A DNA stretch of 64,000 nt from Nemertoderma westbladi (lineage: Eukaryota > Xenacoelomorpha > Nemertodermatida > Nemertodermatidae): assembly GCA_032718475.1 (NCBI GenBank), contig JAUCBJ010007028.1, positions 1-64,000 on the forward strand, given 5' to 3'. Under the pieces are notes generated by a model. That model did not search any database. It was given only the letters and a program-made list of their open reading frames with translations, and was not told where the DNA came from. A program made the translations under genes and the position numbers. Shown piece by piece: positions 20,802 through 32,188 of the stretch (position 1 is the stretch's first letter; the number at the start of each line of letters is the position of its first letter).

Positions 20802-21179
20802 TGTTTTGTTTATTTAAGTAGGCCCTACAACTAGCCTAATGTACCATAGTAAATTTATTAATGGACACCTACGGTCGGTACCGTACATAGATGGATTCGA
20901 ATTAATCTAACCAAAACAATAAATGAGAGTCAATAGCATATGTTACTGTTTATTTTTGTTCTACCAACTTGTTCCCTTCAGCTGTTAGTACCTCTGAAAA
21001 ATGAAAATAAACAAACAAGAAGCATTTTAGACTACCTGCAATGGTATGCGTAATTGTTTCTGCTAATGCTTTAATACTTTCAGTTTTCTGTCTGTCTGTC
21101 TTAGTAGGATAGGCGGATAGGCCTACCTGTTGTAGCATACTGACTGATGCATTTTACAATCACCCAAGATCAGAAAATA

Positions 21180-22090
21180 GGCCTGGTACGGTACCGGTAT
21201 TTTTTTAAAAAATTTTATGTCCCAAATTTTCCGATCTTGTCCCACATTTCGTGCATTTCCCTTATCCCGAATTTCCCCAGTTTACCCTAGGCAGATTGGC
21301 CTATTCTGTATGGTACATTTCTGCATTTGAACTCTGGTCTATGCCTATCAGATAAAAAATTAATATTAGTATCATTAGAACCGGCTTAAAATTCTACTAA
21401 ATTAAGTGCTTGTACAATAAATTGGGTGCTCCTATGAAATAGTTACAACAGTACCGGTACCGGTATCATAAATACCGTTAGGCCTAGTAAGAATAGGCTA
21501 ATAACAAAACTGCCTCATTTCTAGCCAGTTGAAATCCAAACCAGCATCTGGCTGGTATTTCCATGAACTGGCTGGAAAAAAGTGTGATTTTATCTGGCTG
21601 GACAAAAACTTAATCTGGCTGACTGTACCTTACTGCCGTAGTACCGGTACTACTTCTGTCCTAGCTAAAAGTAGGCTATCCTTTAAAAAAAAAATGAGCA
21701 AAATTATGCCTGTCCGCTGTCTGTCTGAGCTCTGACATGACATAGGCCTACCGCTGAGCTGAACCGTATGAGCGTGCAACTGTACTGGTCTGCCGGTAGC
21801 TTAGGCTTACTGCTGTACTGGTACTGAGTCCGGCTGTCCGGGAAGTGCAGAAGTCAGAAGTGCAAGGCCAACTGCCTGCCGTAGCTGCTAGCTGTGTAGC
21901 CCTCTCGCCTACTGCTGTACTGCGCTACTGGCAGACTGGTGTAATGGTGCCGGTGTATCGGTACAGCGGTACCGGTAGTTTACTTCTGATCTGACTCAGG
22001 TCACAAACATTACCGGTACCAGAATGGTAACTAACATTACTGCATTTATGCTTACTGCTAGTACTGGTACCGGTACTACGGTAGGCTTCC
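21180..22090. other. Stretch rich in the palindrome TACCGGTA
   Basis: Non-coding sequence between the transposase gene and the right end of the CACTA element. ACCGGTACCGGT-like palindromes recur at about 21190, 21453, 21641, 21967, 22011 and 22065, with AGGCCTA also frequent. I see no gene; 20802-22269 is otherwise unremarkable and should hold the element's promoter. Confidence 0.5.
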
Positions 22091-22269
22091 CTGACTGACA
22101 ACTAAGCTAGGCCATCAGCGCAAAACCAGTACACAAACAGTATTTCATTGCAGCTCAGTAAACTGTACTGCTGTGTATATAGGGTACCTGACACTGACAT
22201 CCTGATGTTCCCGCCAAAATTATTAAACCAATCACAATTTAAGGAGTGCATGACATGTTTTCTGTGAAT

Positions 22270-22567
22270 TTCCAACTTAAGTGTAACGTTCATCTATCGT
22301 TGAAATATTTAAAATTTTGATACGTTGTTTTCTAACTGAAAATCAACGGCAATATAACGTTTGATTAGAGGAAGTTTGAAAGCGTTATTTTTCAACTAAA
22401 CTATAACGCTAATTGAACGTTTGATTATAGTTGAGTTACTAATTGTTGATTTCCAACAAAATTGTAACGGTCATTAACGTTTGATTATTGTTAGTTTTGA
22501 CATTGTTAGATTTTAACGAAACTGAGACACAATTTTAACGTTAGTTTTACGTTGACTGTTTGCAGGG
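22270..22567. repeat. Right subterminal repeats and terminus of the CACTA element
   Basis: The motif AACGTTTGATTA or a close variant occurs about every 60 bp, with CAACG and GTTGA variants, and the block ends GACTGTTTGCAGGG. It mirrors the left end at 13201. The terminal GGG should be GTG if the end were a perfect inverse of CACTG. Confidence 0.75.
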
Positions 22568-24411
22568 TATCAGTCAGTCAGTATGTCAGTCAATGTAATG
22601 TATCCTGGAGATTCTTACAGTAAGTATCCCGCTGTCAAGCGGGCTCCGTTTTTTTTTTGTTAAAATCTCTGGAAAATTCTGCATCTCATAGGCCTAATAA
22701 CTCAAAATCGACCTCTGGTGACATAAGGTCCCTTTTCTCGTGGCCAGCCACATATATATATACCCGTTTAATGGGTTTTGTTACAATATTTGAAATAAAT
22801 GTTATTATTTCTGAGAAGGAGTCACTGCACATAAGCTATACGCTCTCAGTGCAGTGCTACTTGTTGGACACTAAAACAAATAATTCTACTTGCCTAAGTT
22901 ACTTATTACTACAGATTACGTACAATTCGGGTGAGATTACAATCTCTAAATAAACACAAAAATTACACGTACGAATTTTTTAGGGTTAATTTTACTGGGA
23001 AACTACAAACCAGCCTAACAAAGGGTTAGAACATCTGGTTATTACAACGGACAGGATACTACGGTATTTGAGAATAATATAGCAGTAGTAAATATACTGC
23101 GTTGTCCAGATAGGAAAAATACCACCGTCTGACGACTTATAGCCGTATCGCTATAAGTACTACGTTATGTTTCATGGAGTGTTCCTACCTAGAAGTTAAT
23201 TACCGCGGCCTACCATAGCCAATGTGCCTATTAACCACTTTACAACACAAATATACTGCCTACACACTAATTACTTTCGGAAAGCACTGTACACTAAACC
23301 CTAAATTAGGTACAAGTACTTGTATAACAAATAACCAGCAGTTAAATATACTTGAACAGCTAAAAGAACCACGGTATATGCTGTAGTGACAGGAGCACAA
23401 AATCACCAGTCTTTACCTACGCCAAGCAGCCCTGATGTAGTACCGGGGTTAATTTAACTATAACGGTATGTATAAAAAGCACAATTACTGTAGGAATAAA
23501 CTTGGGGGTATGAATGTTGCGAATAATCGCATAAACTCTGAATAATAAATATTACGCTATGCGTACAGACTACTCAAACAAAATACAGACTAAACGCTGG
23601 CAGACTACTATCAAGCCTAAACAAACTACAGTATATGCAGTCTTTGAAATATTTAGTTAGTATGCGTTCTAACCTAGTAGTACGACTTATTCTTTCGGGG
23701 GGGTTTACCTTACAACTCAAGATGCCCCTACGTTCCTAACTAGCACTTTATCGGACGTATACTCTACACACACGGCAGTCCCTTCAGACCTAACAACAGC
23801 CAGACAACAATCCAGCCTACAAATTATCCGAATAAGAAATATTACGCTACCCATACAGACTACACAAACAAAATACAGACCAAACGCTAGCAGACTACTA
23901 TCAAGCCTAAATAAACTACAGTATATGCAGTCTCCGAAATAGTTAGTTAGTATGCGTTCTAACCGAGTAGTACAACTTATTCTTTCAGGGGGATTTACCT
24001 TACAACTCAAGATGCCCCTACGTTCCTAACTAGCACTTTATCGGACAGATGCTCTACACACACTGCAATCTCTTCAGACTTAACAACAGTCAGACAACAA
24101 TCCAGCCTACAAATTATCTATACAATCTGCGCAGGCTTACACGTCTTCTGCTCAATATTAACTTACAAGTAAATAAAACTGACAGAAATAGGCCTAAGTA
24201 AAATCCCCATAAAAACCAGGCGTCCCCGATTTAATATCAAGACCTACCGGTATATAATTATCAAAATCGAATAATACTGATGTACCTGTACAGTAAGTAA
24301 GTACCGGTTCGGGCAGTTGGGCCTACAGGCCTACAGCAGTACATGTTACCGTTCAACCGGTACTTTCGACTTTATTGCTTACGCCGCAATAAAGAAACTA
24401 TAACTGTTATT
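22568..24411. other. Non-coding stretch
   Basis: No gene seen. A perfect 6-bp hairpin, CCCGCTGTCAAGCGGG, followed by a T run lies at 22628-22659. The rest is AT-rich and holds the 290-bp tandem duplication listed separately. Confidence 0.6.
23541..24120. repeat. 290-bp tandem duplication
   Basis: 23541-23830 and 23831-24120 are direct copies with scattered mismatches. Both contain ATTACGCTA, CAGACTACTATCAAGCCTAA and GATGCCCCTACGTTCCTAAC. There is no coding content in either copy. Confidence 0.88.
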
Positions 24412-24780
24412 GTTCGCGCTTTTAGACCTTTAGCAGTTTAACCCGCTAATTTATATGTCTTTTAGTTTGTAAATCGACTTTAGCCTGTGACAAGTATTGG
24501 ATACACTACATTAGCCGAAGCCAGCCGATGCGCGATCATTCACCCGCTGAATATACCCGGGAGACTGGATTCGGATGCTTTGACCTTATTGCGGTGTAGG
24601 CCTACTGTACTATTCGATTGATCGTTAATATATAATCTCTGACAAATATTATTCACTTTCGGGAAATATTAGCAGTTCCTTTAGGATGTGGCGCTCTAAA
24701 TATGTAAACAGAGTTATGACTTATACTAAACACATAGGGATGGCTTAGGATTTACACATAAGGCGCATTCTTTAGGATTA
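24412..24780 (-). repeat. Inverted copy of the 3' end of the unknown element at 44.7-51.8 kb
   Basis: It starts TGTTCGCGCTTTTAGACC, the exact reverse complement of the end at 51847. It stays alignable, with roughly one difference in ten bases, until CGCATTCTTTAGGA at about 24780, matching 51479. The flanks share no obvious target duplication. It is either the left terminal inverted repeat of a very large element or a severely 5'-truncated inverted copy. Confidence 0.85.
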
Positions 24781-24819
24781 CTATCCTGCATTCTTTGCTT
24801 CTTTTTATGGTTTGTTTAT

Positions 24820-24850
24820 CCCTGATGATGGCTACTGTGTAGTTGAAACG
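24820..24850 (+). ncRNA. Hammerhead-ribozyme-like core
   Basis: CTGATGA is followed by GGCTAC-TGT-GTAGTT, a 6-bp stem with two G-T pairs, then GAAACG. This is the conserved half of a hammerhead core (CUGANGA, stem II, GAAA). I do not find the matching strands for stems I and III nearby, so it may be a decayed copy or work only as a repeat dimer. Such cores are known in Penelope-like and other metazoan retroelements. Confidence 0.35.
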
Positions 24851-25169
24851 TTGGAAATTATATAATACTGTAATGTAATATATTAATATAGCGGAATAAT
24901 TTAAATATGTAATTATTTTCAGTATGTTTACTACTCACCTTTCTGAGCCGTCTTCACCTTCGCTCAAAAAATAATGGGGGTGTGCAGTAATATAAAAATA
25001 AAGGTTTTCAGGATTTAAACACTGTACCCAGGGAAACACAGCTCCATCGTCAGCTGTGTACTTTTGAATCCCTATCCCTATTTACTGTAAATACAGCATT
25101 GCACGAATTGACCAATATTACAGGAAACTACTACTACTAGGATCGGCAGGCTGCATTGCAGCTGCATTT

Positions 25170-26820
25170 TTAAGAATGCTGTGCCGGCTTATCGACAAAA
25201 TTGCACCACCACAACTCCCTATCACCAATGACATTTGCTAGATCATCCGCATCTTCAAGGCCAGTGTCCTTTAAGATGCGTCTCAAGAAAGTCATGGGCT
25301 GTCCACCATGCTTATTCACTCCATGAGGCTGCCAAAGTACAAGATTATGCACTGGCTGGTCTTCACGGCGAAAGCAATGTCCTGCAAAGCGGAGGCAATT
25401 TTGTTCTAGTGTCAAGCTTGGGGGAACCAATGAGACACTCTCTGGAGTTAATAAAAAGACCAACACTAGAAGCAGCATGTTCTAATGAGCTGAAGTGATT
25501 CTGAGAGTACTCCTAAGTCATCAGCAAAGTCTAGATCAGTTAGGTACTTCACAGGATTCCCGCGACTTCTGGAGCCATTAGGTGGAGTTATCATCACCCC
25601 ATCATCATTATGATGACCTAAGGACATGCGTAGAACATAGTCAACAACAATTATGAACAAGAATGGTGCAAGTGTGTCTCCCTAGAGGACGCCCCATAAC
25701 ACTTCAAATTTTTTTGTGTCACCGTCAACAGTAGACACAAATGTTGTCGAACCATCGTATACTGATCTGATTGCTGCAATAATTTCATCAGGAATCCCAT
25801 TTAATGAAAGTATGCTGAACATACGCGAGCGAGAGACTGAATCAAACGCCTTGAAGAAGTCAACAAAGATAACAGCCAGATGCCTGTCTTTCTTTTTTGA
25901 TAACTCTTCAGTTATCCTTCTAAGTGCCAGAGAGTTCCGTTATCCTTCTAGAGTGTTAGGTTGCCCTTCTTGGGAACTGGCACCAACTTATTTGTTTTCA
26001 TTTCTTGTGGGACTCTTGTTGTACGGTACATGTCTACTATGATGGGATAGATGAGCTTTAAACACTCAGGTATTTTAAAGACCTTAGGGGGAAAACCATC
26101 TACTCCACTGGCACGATTGGTCTTAATGATCTTTGCAGCAGCCTTTACTTCTGCAAAGGAGATATCACCAATGGGAATATCTGGGAGTATAGACTCAGAC
26201 ACTTTTACTTCTATAAAGTTATCAGGCAATACCCTGTCATTATTGAGGAGCTTTTCAAAGTGGGCCTTCCAACCATTGAGGCGATCGGCTGGTGATTCAG
26301 CCTTAAACTTGGTGGTTGGTTGGCTTTTTTGACCAGCAAGCAAGTTGATAGATCTCCATGCCTGGGATGATTGCCTGCTGTGGTCAGCATCATTGATGGC
26401 ATCAACCTGTTGGTTTATTAGCTCCTGTAAATTAACAGAGTACTGCCTGTTCAGGGACCTAGATGCAGCCTTAACTGCATTCTTGGCCGCTGTAGTCTGT
26501 TTGAGTCGGGACTCTTTCTGCGCCTTGTAGAGGTCATTTCGGCACTTCTGAATTTTGTTGTCAGTCCAGGGGGCCCGTTTCCTGTTTCGAGGGTATACAG
26601 GAACTGTTTCTGCAGCTGCTAACTTAACTGCTTCTGTGAAGGCAGTATAGCCCTCACAGTGATCTGCCGCCTCAGAGGCAAGAACCTCATACCTGTTGCT
26701 CAGCTGTAGTGTGAAGCTGGATCTCACACTTGGCTGTTGCAACAGAGAGGACCAGTCATGCCACGGCAAGGCAGATTTCGTTGTTCTGCTAGCACGCAGA
26801 CTGAGTCTTACCTTGTCCAC
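25170..26820 (-). pseudogene. LINE A reverse transcriptase and C-terminal region
   Basis: 26820-25948 is an open 290-codon frame covering the pre-RT region and the first RT blocks (NRASGVDGFPPKVFK, then KLVPVPKKG). After a break at 25950 another frame gives IFVDFFKAFDSVSRSRMF and GDTLAPFLFI, preceded by a stop in place of Gln. 25660-25466 holds the catalytic box as DLDFADDLGVLSES. 25478-25170 is the tail LRFAGHCFRRED...WWCNFVDKPAQHS. At least two frameshifts and one stop make it inactive. Confidence 0.82.
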
Positions 26821-26922
26821 AATAAGGCGGTGATCACTGGCGAAGGGTCGTGCATTATGCTTAAATGCATTACAGTCTTGTATAGAGCTCCTGTATTTCC
26901 TACGAAACAGGATATGGTCTAT

Positions 26923-27910
26923 CTAGGACTTGTGACCACTGGGTCCACTATGAGTCCATAGCTTTCCAGTTCGCTTCTTGAACTGGGTTCCAGCCGAAAA
27001 CAATCCATTTCCAGAGATAAAATCCTGAAGATGGACGGAATTTCGGTTAACACTATTGCTATAGACACAGGGCGATGTAGGTGATTGATGCAGACTTGCA
27101 TTAAAGTCTCCCAGGAATGTTAAGAATGCGTGCTGATCCACTCCATCAGTAGGTGCTTGTAGATTCTGGTAGAAATTTCTACCTCCTCTACAGGGGTAAC
27201 ACTAGTTGGAGAATAGCACACAATCAGAACCACCTTAGGAAACTTCTTAGCCAGTCTTCCAGAACATGAGAAGTGGCAACGGATGATGCGGTTAGAGATT
27301 TGGTCTATTTTGTCCAATGCTGCATGTGCAGTCTGATTCATCAATAGACCAATTCCACCATTGCCACTATCATCTGCTGAAGCGAGGGCGAGTCGCCAAC
27401 CGACCCCCATGTCCTTAATCAGAACCTCATCAGTCTGTCCAGTCTGCATTCGGTGCTCTTGAACACCCACTGCGCTAAGAGAAAGCTTATCTGCCAAGGC
27501 AGTCAGCTCACCTTGTCGCATTGGGGACCCGAGTGTTAGGGTGTTTACTGAGGCTAGTCTAGTGACTTTGGCCAATGGCTTTGTTGGTCGGGGTGGAACA
27601 TGAGAGTAGCCTCCAACTCCAGAATCCCTCTCCCCCTCACAATCTGGCCTCCCTGGTGACCCAGGGTTTGGGCCAGAAAGGTCATCAGGAAAGGGACTCA
27701 AAAAATTGTTTGCCTTCTCTCTCCATTAGGGGGTGAGATAGGCAGCCGGTCAGGAGATAACTGACGCCTGTGAGGCCGATTGTGTCCAGTCATTCCACTG
27801 GCCTCTAGTGGCTGGACCTCCGCATTACTAATGTAATCCATAGTGGGGGTTGGGGGGTGCTTATTTGCCGAGTCAGCTCTCGGGGCAAATACCACACCCT
27901 GGTTTGCCAT
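26923..27910 (-). pseudogene. LINE A 5' region and APE endonuclease
   Basis: 27910-27698 is a Pro-rich leader frame. 27701-27120 contains the endonuclease start, with ALADKLSLSAVGVQEHRM (the Glu of the QEHR box) and GGIGLLMNQ. 27141-26923 continues with FLGDFNASLH, the GDFN motif. The pieces are in different frames, so the protein is broken. The APE domain nicks target DNA in this class of elements. Confidence 0.75.
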
Positions 27911-28050
27911 TCCACAGGGTGGGTGTCGCAGTGGAGTCAGATATGAGGCCCATCACCCATATCTACTCTCGCGCACATGACCCACCATTGTCTGTGCAGC
28001 TCATCTGCTGGGTCATGCCCTGAACCCCTGCTGCCAGGTGCAGGTCGCTG

Positions 28051-29124
28051 TCTGGACCACGAAATTTTAATAAATAAAACTAGCGGATACGGAATTAGAG
28101 GGATACCGCTAAAATTTTTCAGTGATTATCTCCAAAATAGAGTGCAGTCAGTCTCATTGGGGAATACGTTATCTGATCCCTGTCCTATTGTCTGTGGGGT
28201 CCCCCAGGGCAGTATTTTGGGTCCGGTTTTGTTTTTAATTTATATAAATGACCTCCCTAATGCGACTAGCTTATATACAACATTATTTGCAAATGACACT
28301 AGCCTCTTAAAATTTTCTAAAGATGCTGGTAGTATTTTTGTAAATGGTTTTAACCTTGAACTTGATAAAATTTCAAAATGGATACAAGATAATAAGCTAT
28401 CAATCAACCTAAAAAAACAGAATATACAATTTACACAAATAGAACAAATCTAGGCCCCGTGCCACAAGACAACATACTAAAAGAAGTGAAATCTGTCAAA
28501 TACCTGGGACTAAATATCGATAATAAATTAAAATGGGACACACATATTTCCTTTCTTCTAAAAAAATTGTCTATGGTATCTGGTATATTTTATAAATTAC
28601 GATATATTTTCCCGCTAAATATCCTTCGTACCTTGTATTTCGCTCTTATCCATCCTTATTTAACCTACGCTATCTCAATTTGGGGAAGCTGTAACGCTAC
28701 ATTGATGAAAAAGGTCAGAGTTAAAATAAATAAAGTTCTTAGGGCGATAACTTTTATCCATTTCCGTAGTTCTTCTGTACCTATATATAAGCGACTCAAT
28801 ATACTTCCTGTTGAAGAAATCTACAAACTTGAAATATGTAAACTTATGTACGATGTTTTTTATGTAGATAAAAATAAATATTTATCAGAAGTTGGTATCT
28901 TTTCAACGTATTTTAAAAAAGTAAGCTCAATCCAATCACACAACACCCGTGGCTCTAATGCCGGGTGTTTCTTTATTCCATCAATGAGACTACTCGTAGC
29001 GCAGAATTCCCTCAAATATAAGGGTCCCGTTTTATGGAATAAGTTGCCCCAAAACATTAGAGAAGTCAATAATAAAATCATATTCTCAAAGTATCTGAAA
29101 AAGTACCTCCTGGGGGCCCTATAA
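28051..29124 (+). pseudogene. LINE B reverse transcriptase, 5'-truncated
   Basis: The homology begins inside the reverse transcriptase at LDHEILINKTSGYGIRGIPL. GVPQGSILGPVLFLIYINDL is intact, but the catalytic box reads FANDTS instead of FADDTS. A stop at 28451 separates this from a 221-codon frame (28459-29124) with the thumb and C-terminal region (VKYLGLNIDNKLKWDTHI; SSVPIYKRLNILPVEEIYKL). The pattern fits the CR1/Jockey side of the LINE tree. The 5' truncation is as expected from target-primed reverse transcription. Confidence 0.82.
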
Positions 29125-29136
29125 ATTAAGTACCAA

Positions 29137-29632
29137 GTGGTTCCTACCCATGCGCGGGGTCACGCTTTCCATCCATTTTGGTTCTTTTTATTTTTGTTAA
29201 ATATAGAATATTCATTACCGAATACGCTGTCCCACCCCTCTTTACTTTATCCTATTTCCGGAAATATAATTTTATGGAAATATTAATTGCAGTGCTACTT
29301 AGACCTACACGGGCGCGGGGTCACACTTTCCATCTCTTTATAGTTCTTTTTTATATTTTTAATTTTTTTTATTTTCCGGAAATTTAAATCACCAAATACG
29401 CTGTGCCACACCACTATATTTGATCATATTTTCCGGAAATATAAATTGCAGAGCCACTTGGACCTACCCGGGCGCGGGGTCACGCTTTCCAACTCTTTTT
29501 AGTTCTTTTTTAATTTTTCCTGAAATATAAATTTCCGAACACGCTGTCCCAACCCACTTTTTCTTATCTTATTTCCCGGGAATATAAATTGCAAGGCAAC
29601 CTGGACCTTCCCGGGCGCGGGGTCACGCAGTG
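29137..29632 (+). repeat. Tandem repeats in the 3' tail of LINE B
   Basis: About four diverged units of 130-180 bp, each with GGGCGCGGGGTCACGCTTTCCA, then an AT-rich block and TTTCCGGAAATATAA. They begin just after the stop codon, so they look like the element's 3' UTR or a repeat grown from it. Confidence 0.78.
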
Positions 29633-29639
29633 CTAGTGT

Positions 29640-31002
29640 TAGGTAATAATTAAATAATATAACGCCCTCTGTATAGCGCAGCTTTCAATAATTTAAATAA
29701 TGTTAATGTTCAGTATGTTAATATCCACTAGCTAATATGCTAATGTATTATCAAACCTCAACTTATTAATTTAAATTATACAAAATTTTAGAAATGGCAG
29801 GCTACCAACTTCCCCCCCCCCCCCCTTCCCCCAACGTCCCATACCGTCCCATTACTAGTGCAAATGAATAAACATATCAGAAAACTCTAAATTATGAGTA
29901 CACAATCTTTTGTCACAATTGTGACATCACCCCCCCCCCCCCCCCCCCTCCCCCACCTCCGGTAGTTAGCGTCTACTAGCTTTGCTATTAGCTAGCTTAC
30001 CGTTTCCTCATTCTTACCTATTCCACCCTAACACTCGATCCCTATTCTCAATATTTTACTGAATAAATGAATTGGTGTTGGGTGTTATTTTGGATAATTT
30101 GCTATATTTAAAACAAGGAATTAAATAAATATTATTGGTAAATAAATTAAATAAAAAAATAAATATTATTGGTAACCATGGCAACCAAGGTTGGCTAGCT
30201 TTCGGCATACTCGATAATATAGTTTGTCGAATTAATAATGAAGAAACATTTTATTTCATTCTACGTCTAACACTAGCAAATTTATATAAAATAACTCAAT
30301 TCCCACTCGAGGTAGAGTCGTAATTTATAAATAAAAATATACAACATAAAAAAACCAGTTAAAACGATACTTTTGATTAAATTTGAAAATAATGACAAAA
30401 AATAAACAAATCCACAAACATGCTAATATTAATACAACCAACCCGAGAATAAGTCGGCCGTTAATTAGATTGGCATTAACGGTGTATTGATTACCCCTCC
30501 GTGTTGCCAAGCAATAATTCTCTCAAGGTAATAGATGTTGCCATTCGCTACTCCATTGTGGTACATTATTTGATTGGAGTTGCATTTAGTGTAGGAAACA
30601 CAACCATATTATACATTTTTGTTTTGAGACGTTGGCGCTAATTTACCCCCCCCCCCCCCCCCCCCCGGTATGTTGATTATAATGCACACGCTACCCAATA
30701 CTGCCGTCCTAAGACAAACCCATGTAACTCGAATTTTGACGAAAATGAGCTTACGGCGAGCTCTATATGGTGGTAGAACTTATTAGAGTGCATCTAAACC
30801 GGGGGGTAACTTTAAAAAGGGGGTATAATGTAACTACATTATATGAATTTGTTAAGGGATGCCAAGGCAGAACCATGAAACCGTAATGTGATAATGACAC
30901 TCCATGTAACTATAAGCGTACACCATGTATCTTACGCGAGTTTCATTGTTTTGGCTTAGGAACAGCTGTGGAAATTTATATAATTTACATGATGTAATAT
31001 AA
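29640..31002 (+). other. Non-coding stretch with three poly(C) tracts
   Basis: AT-rich, no gene recognised; the short frames at 30135-30510 show no domain. C runs lie at 29812-29825 (14), 29930-29948 (19) and 30646-30666 (21), all on the plus strand. Confidence 0.65.
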
Positions 31003-31075
31003 TTAACCCTATTCAACCTGGGCTATTCTATCCGAGATTCAACCTGGGTGTTGGCGTTTTCTGCCAACAATTTTG
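31003..31075. mobile_element. Solitary end of a piggyBac-like element
   Basis: TTAACCCTATTCAACCTGGG is followed by CCGAGATTCAACCTGGGTGTTGG and a short hairpin, GTTGGCGTTTTCTGCCAAC. It matches the right end of the MITE at 42523-43378 read inward. I find no partner end in 31.1-32.2 kb, so the element is cut short or rearranged. The rest of 31076-32188 holds nothing I recognise and may include the LINE C 3' UTR. Confidence 0.65.
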
Positions 31076-32188
31076 AATACATTTTGAATGCGGTAGAAAT
31101 GTTCAAAATTAGTTGCGTTTTCGCATGGAAACAGACACATATATGGAGCATATAGTGGATTTTAAATTAATGTAAAATATTATGGCTAACTATCCAATAT
31201 TTAAATAATTAATTAAAGAGCACCATTCAAAAAATATATCATATAGTTTCAATGGAAAGAGTTGCTATTTGCCTATCTTTACCAATTTACTCCCTCCTCC
31301 TACATTGTATGAGATGTTGGGTTTAGTGTTTCATATTATAGTCTAGTAAAGGACAAATGGCTGGGGGCTATTCTGTACACTACTACAAAGATTGGTAAAT
31401 AATTGGAATAAAGTGGTCAGACAATATTAGCTTGTCTGCTTGCTGCAACAGCAACCTGGGAAGCCAACCTAATTTGCTATTTTGCTTGAGGCAGTTTCAG
31501 ACTCCTGGTGACTTAATTCAATACATCCTTATAGATGATAATTTCATTTTCATTTTAACATAGAAACCAGGCAGGCTGGCACTTTTAATCATAATTATTT
31601 GAATAATATAAAACCCATATTCACAGTTATGGCACAAATAAAAACTGAACAACATGGTGACACGAAGAGTATATACAGGATCGATTTCACCAATAATTAT
31701 TAGTAGGTTCTAATACGACACAGTTAAACTATATACATACATAGGCTTTTTCATATTAAAATGGTCAAACCAAGAAACAATTTCACCAATAGTTAGTATT
31801 GGGTTCTGTTTATAGTAAAATATAAGGGCAATTATCCAAGCCACTCATATAAGTTTGTAATTATATTATTCACGTAGCAATAATGGCGACAAAAATCAGG
31901 GCCATGAATAAAATATGGTGAGACAGGCGGCATTATTGTCTACAAGTGAAAGACGCGCCATGTCCCAGGTGATCCATTTAAGGTGGTCTTAACAAACTCG
32001 ATAAAATAATAAATAAACAGTAAGTATCAGATAAAATGAACAGATTCAAGCTTGACACTTTTTAAAATTTGTAGTTAAAACGTCAAATAACGAGGTCGTA
32101 TTGTCAGGGATTAGAATTTGACAAGCTAGGTGCAGGTGAGGATGCAGCCACATATTATGAACCCCTATTCGCGGCAATGCTGAGAGTG

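Larger units (their letters stand above)
13201..22567 (-). mobile_element. EnSpm/CACTA DNA transposon, 9.4 kb, apparently complete
   Basis: The left end starts CACTGCAAAC. The right end, read inward on the minus strand, starts CCCTGCAAAC, an inverted match with one changed base of the CACTR hallmark. Both ends are followed by 200-300 bp of subterminal sequence packed with AACGTT/CAACG motifs. Between them on the minus strand lie a 757-codon transposase frame and a six-exon companion gene. The 3-bp flanks (CGA on the left, TAT on the right) do not match, so the target duplication is lost or an end is rearranged. Later insertions sit in its introns. Confidence 0.82.
25131..28050 (-). mobile_element. 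LINE A (APE-type non-LTR retrotransposon)
   Basis: A minus-strand element with endonuclease, reverse transcriptase and C-terminal region in order. It ends at 25131 in a CTAGTAGTAGTAG microsatellite tail, and its 5' side meets LINE B near 28050. The same 3' end recurs in plus orientation at 45648-45745 and a relic lies at 15840. Clade is uncertain. Confidence 0.82.
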
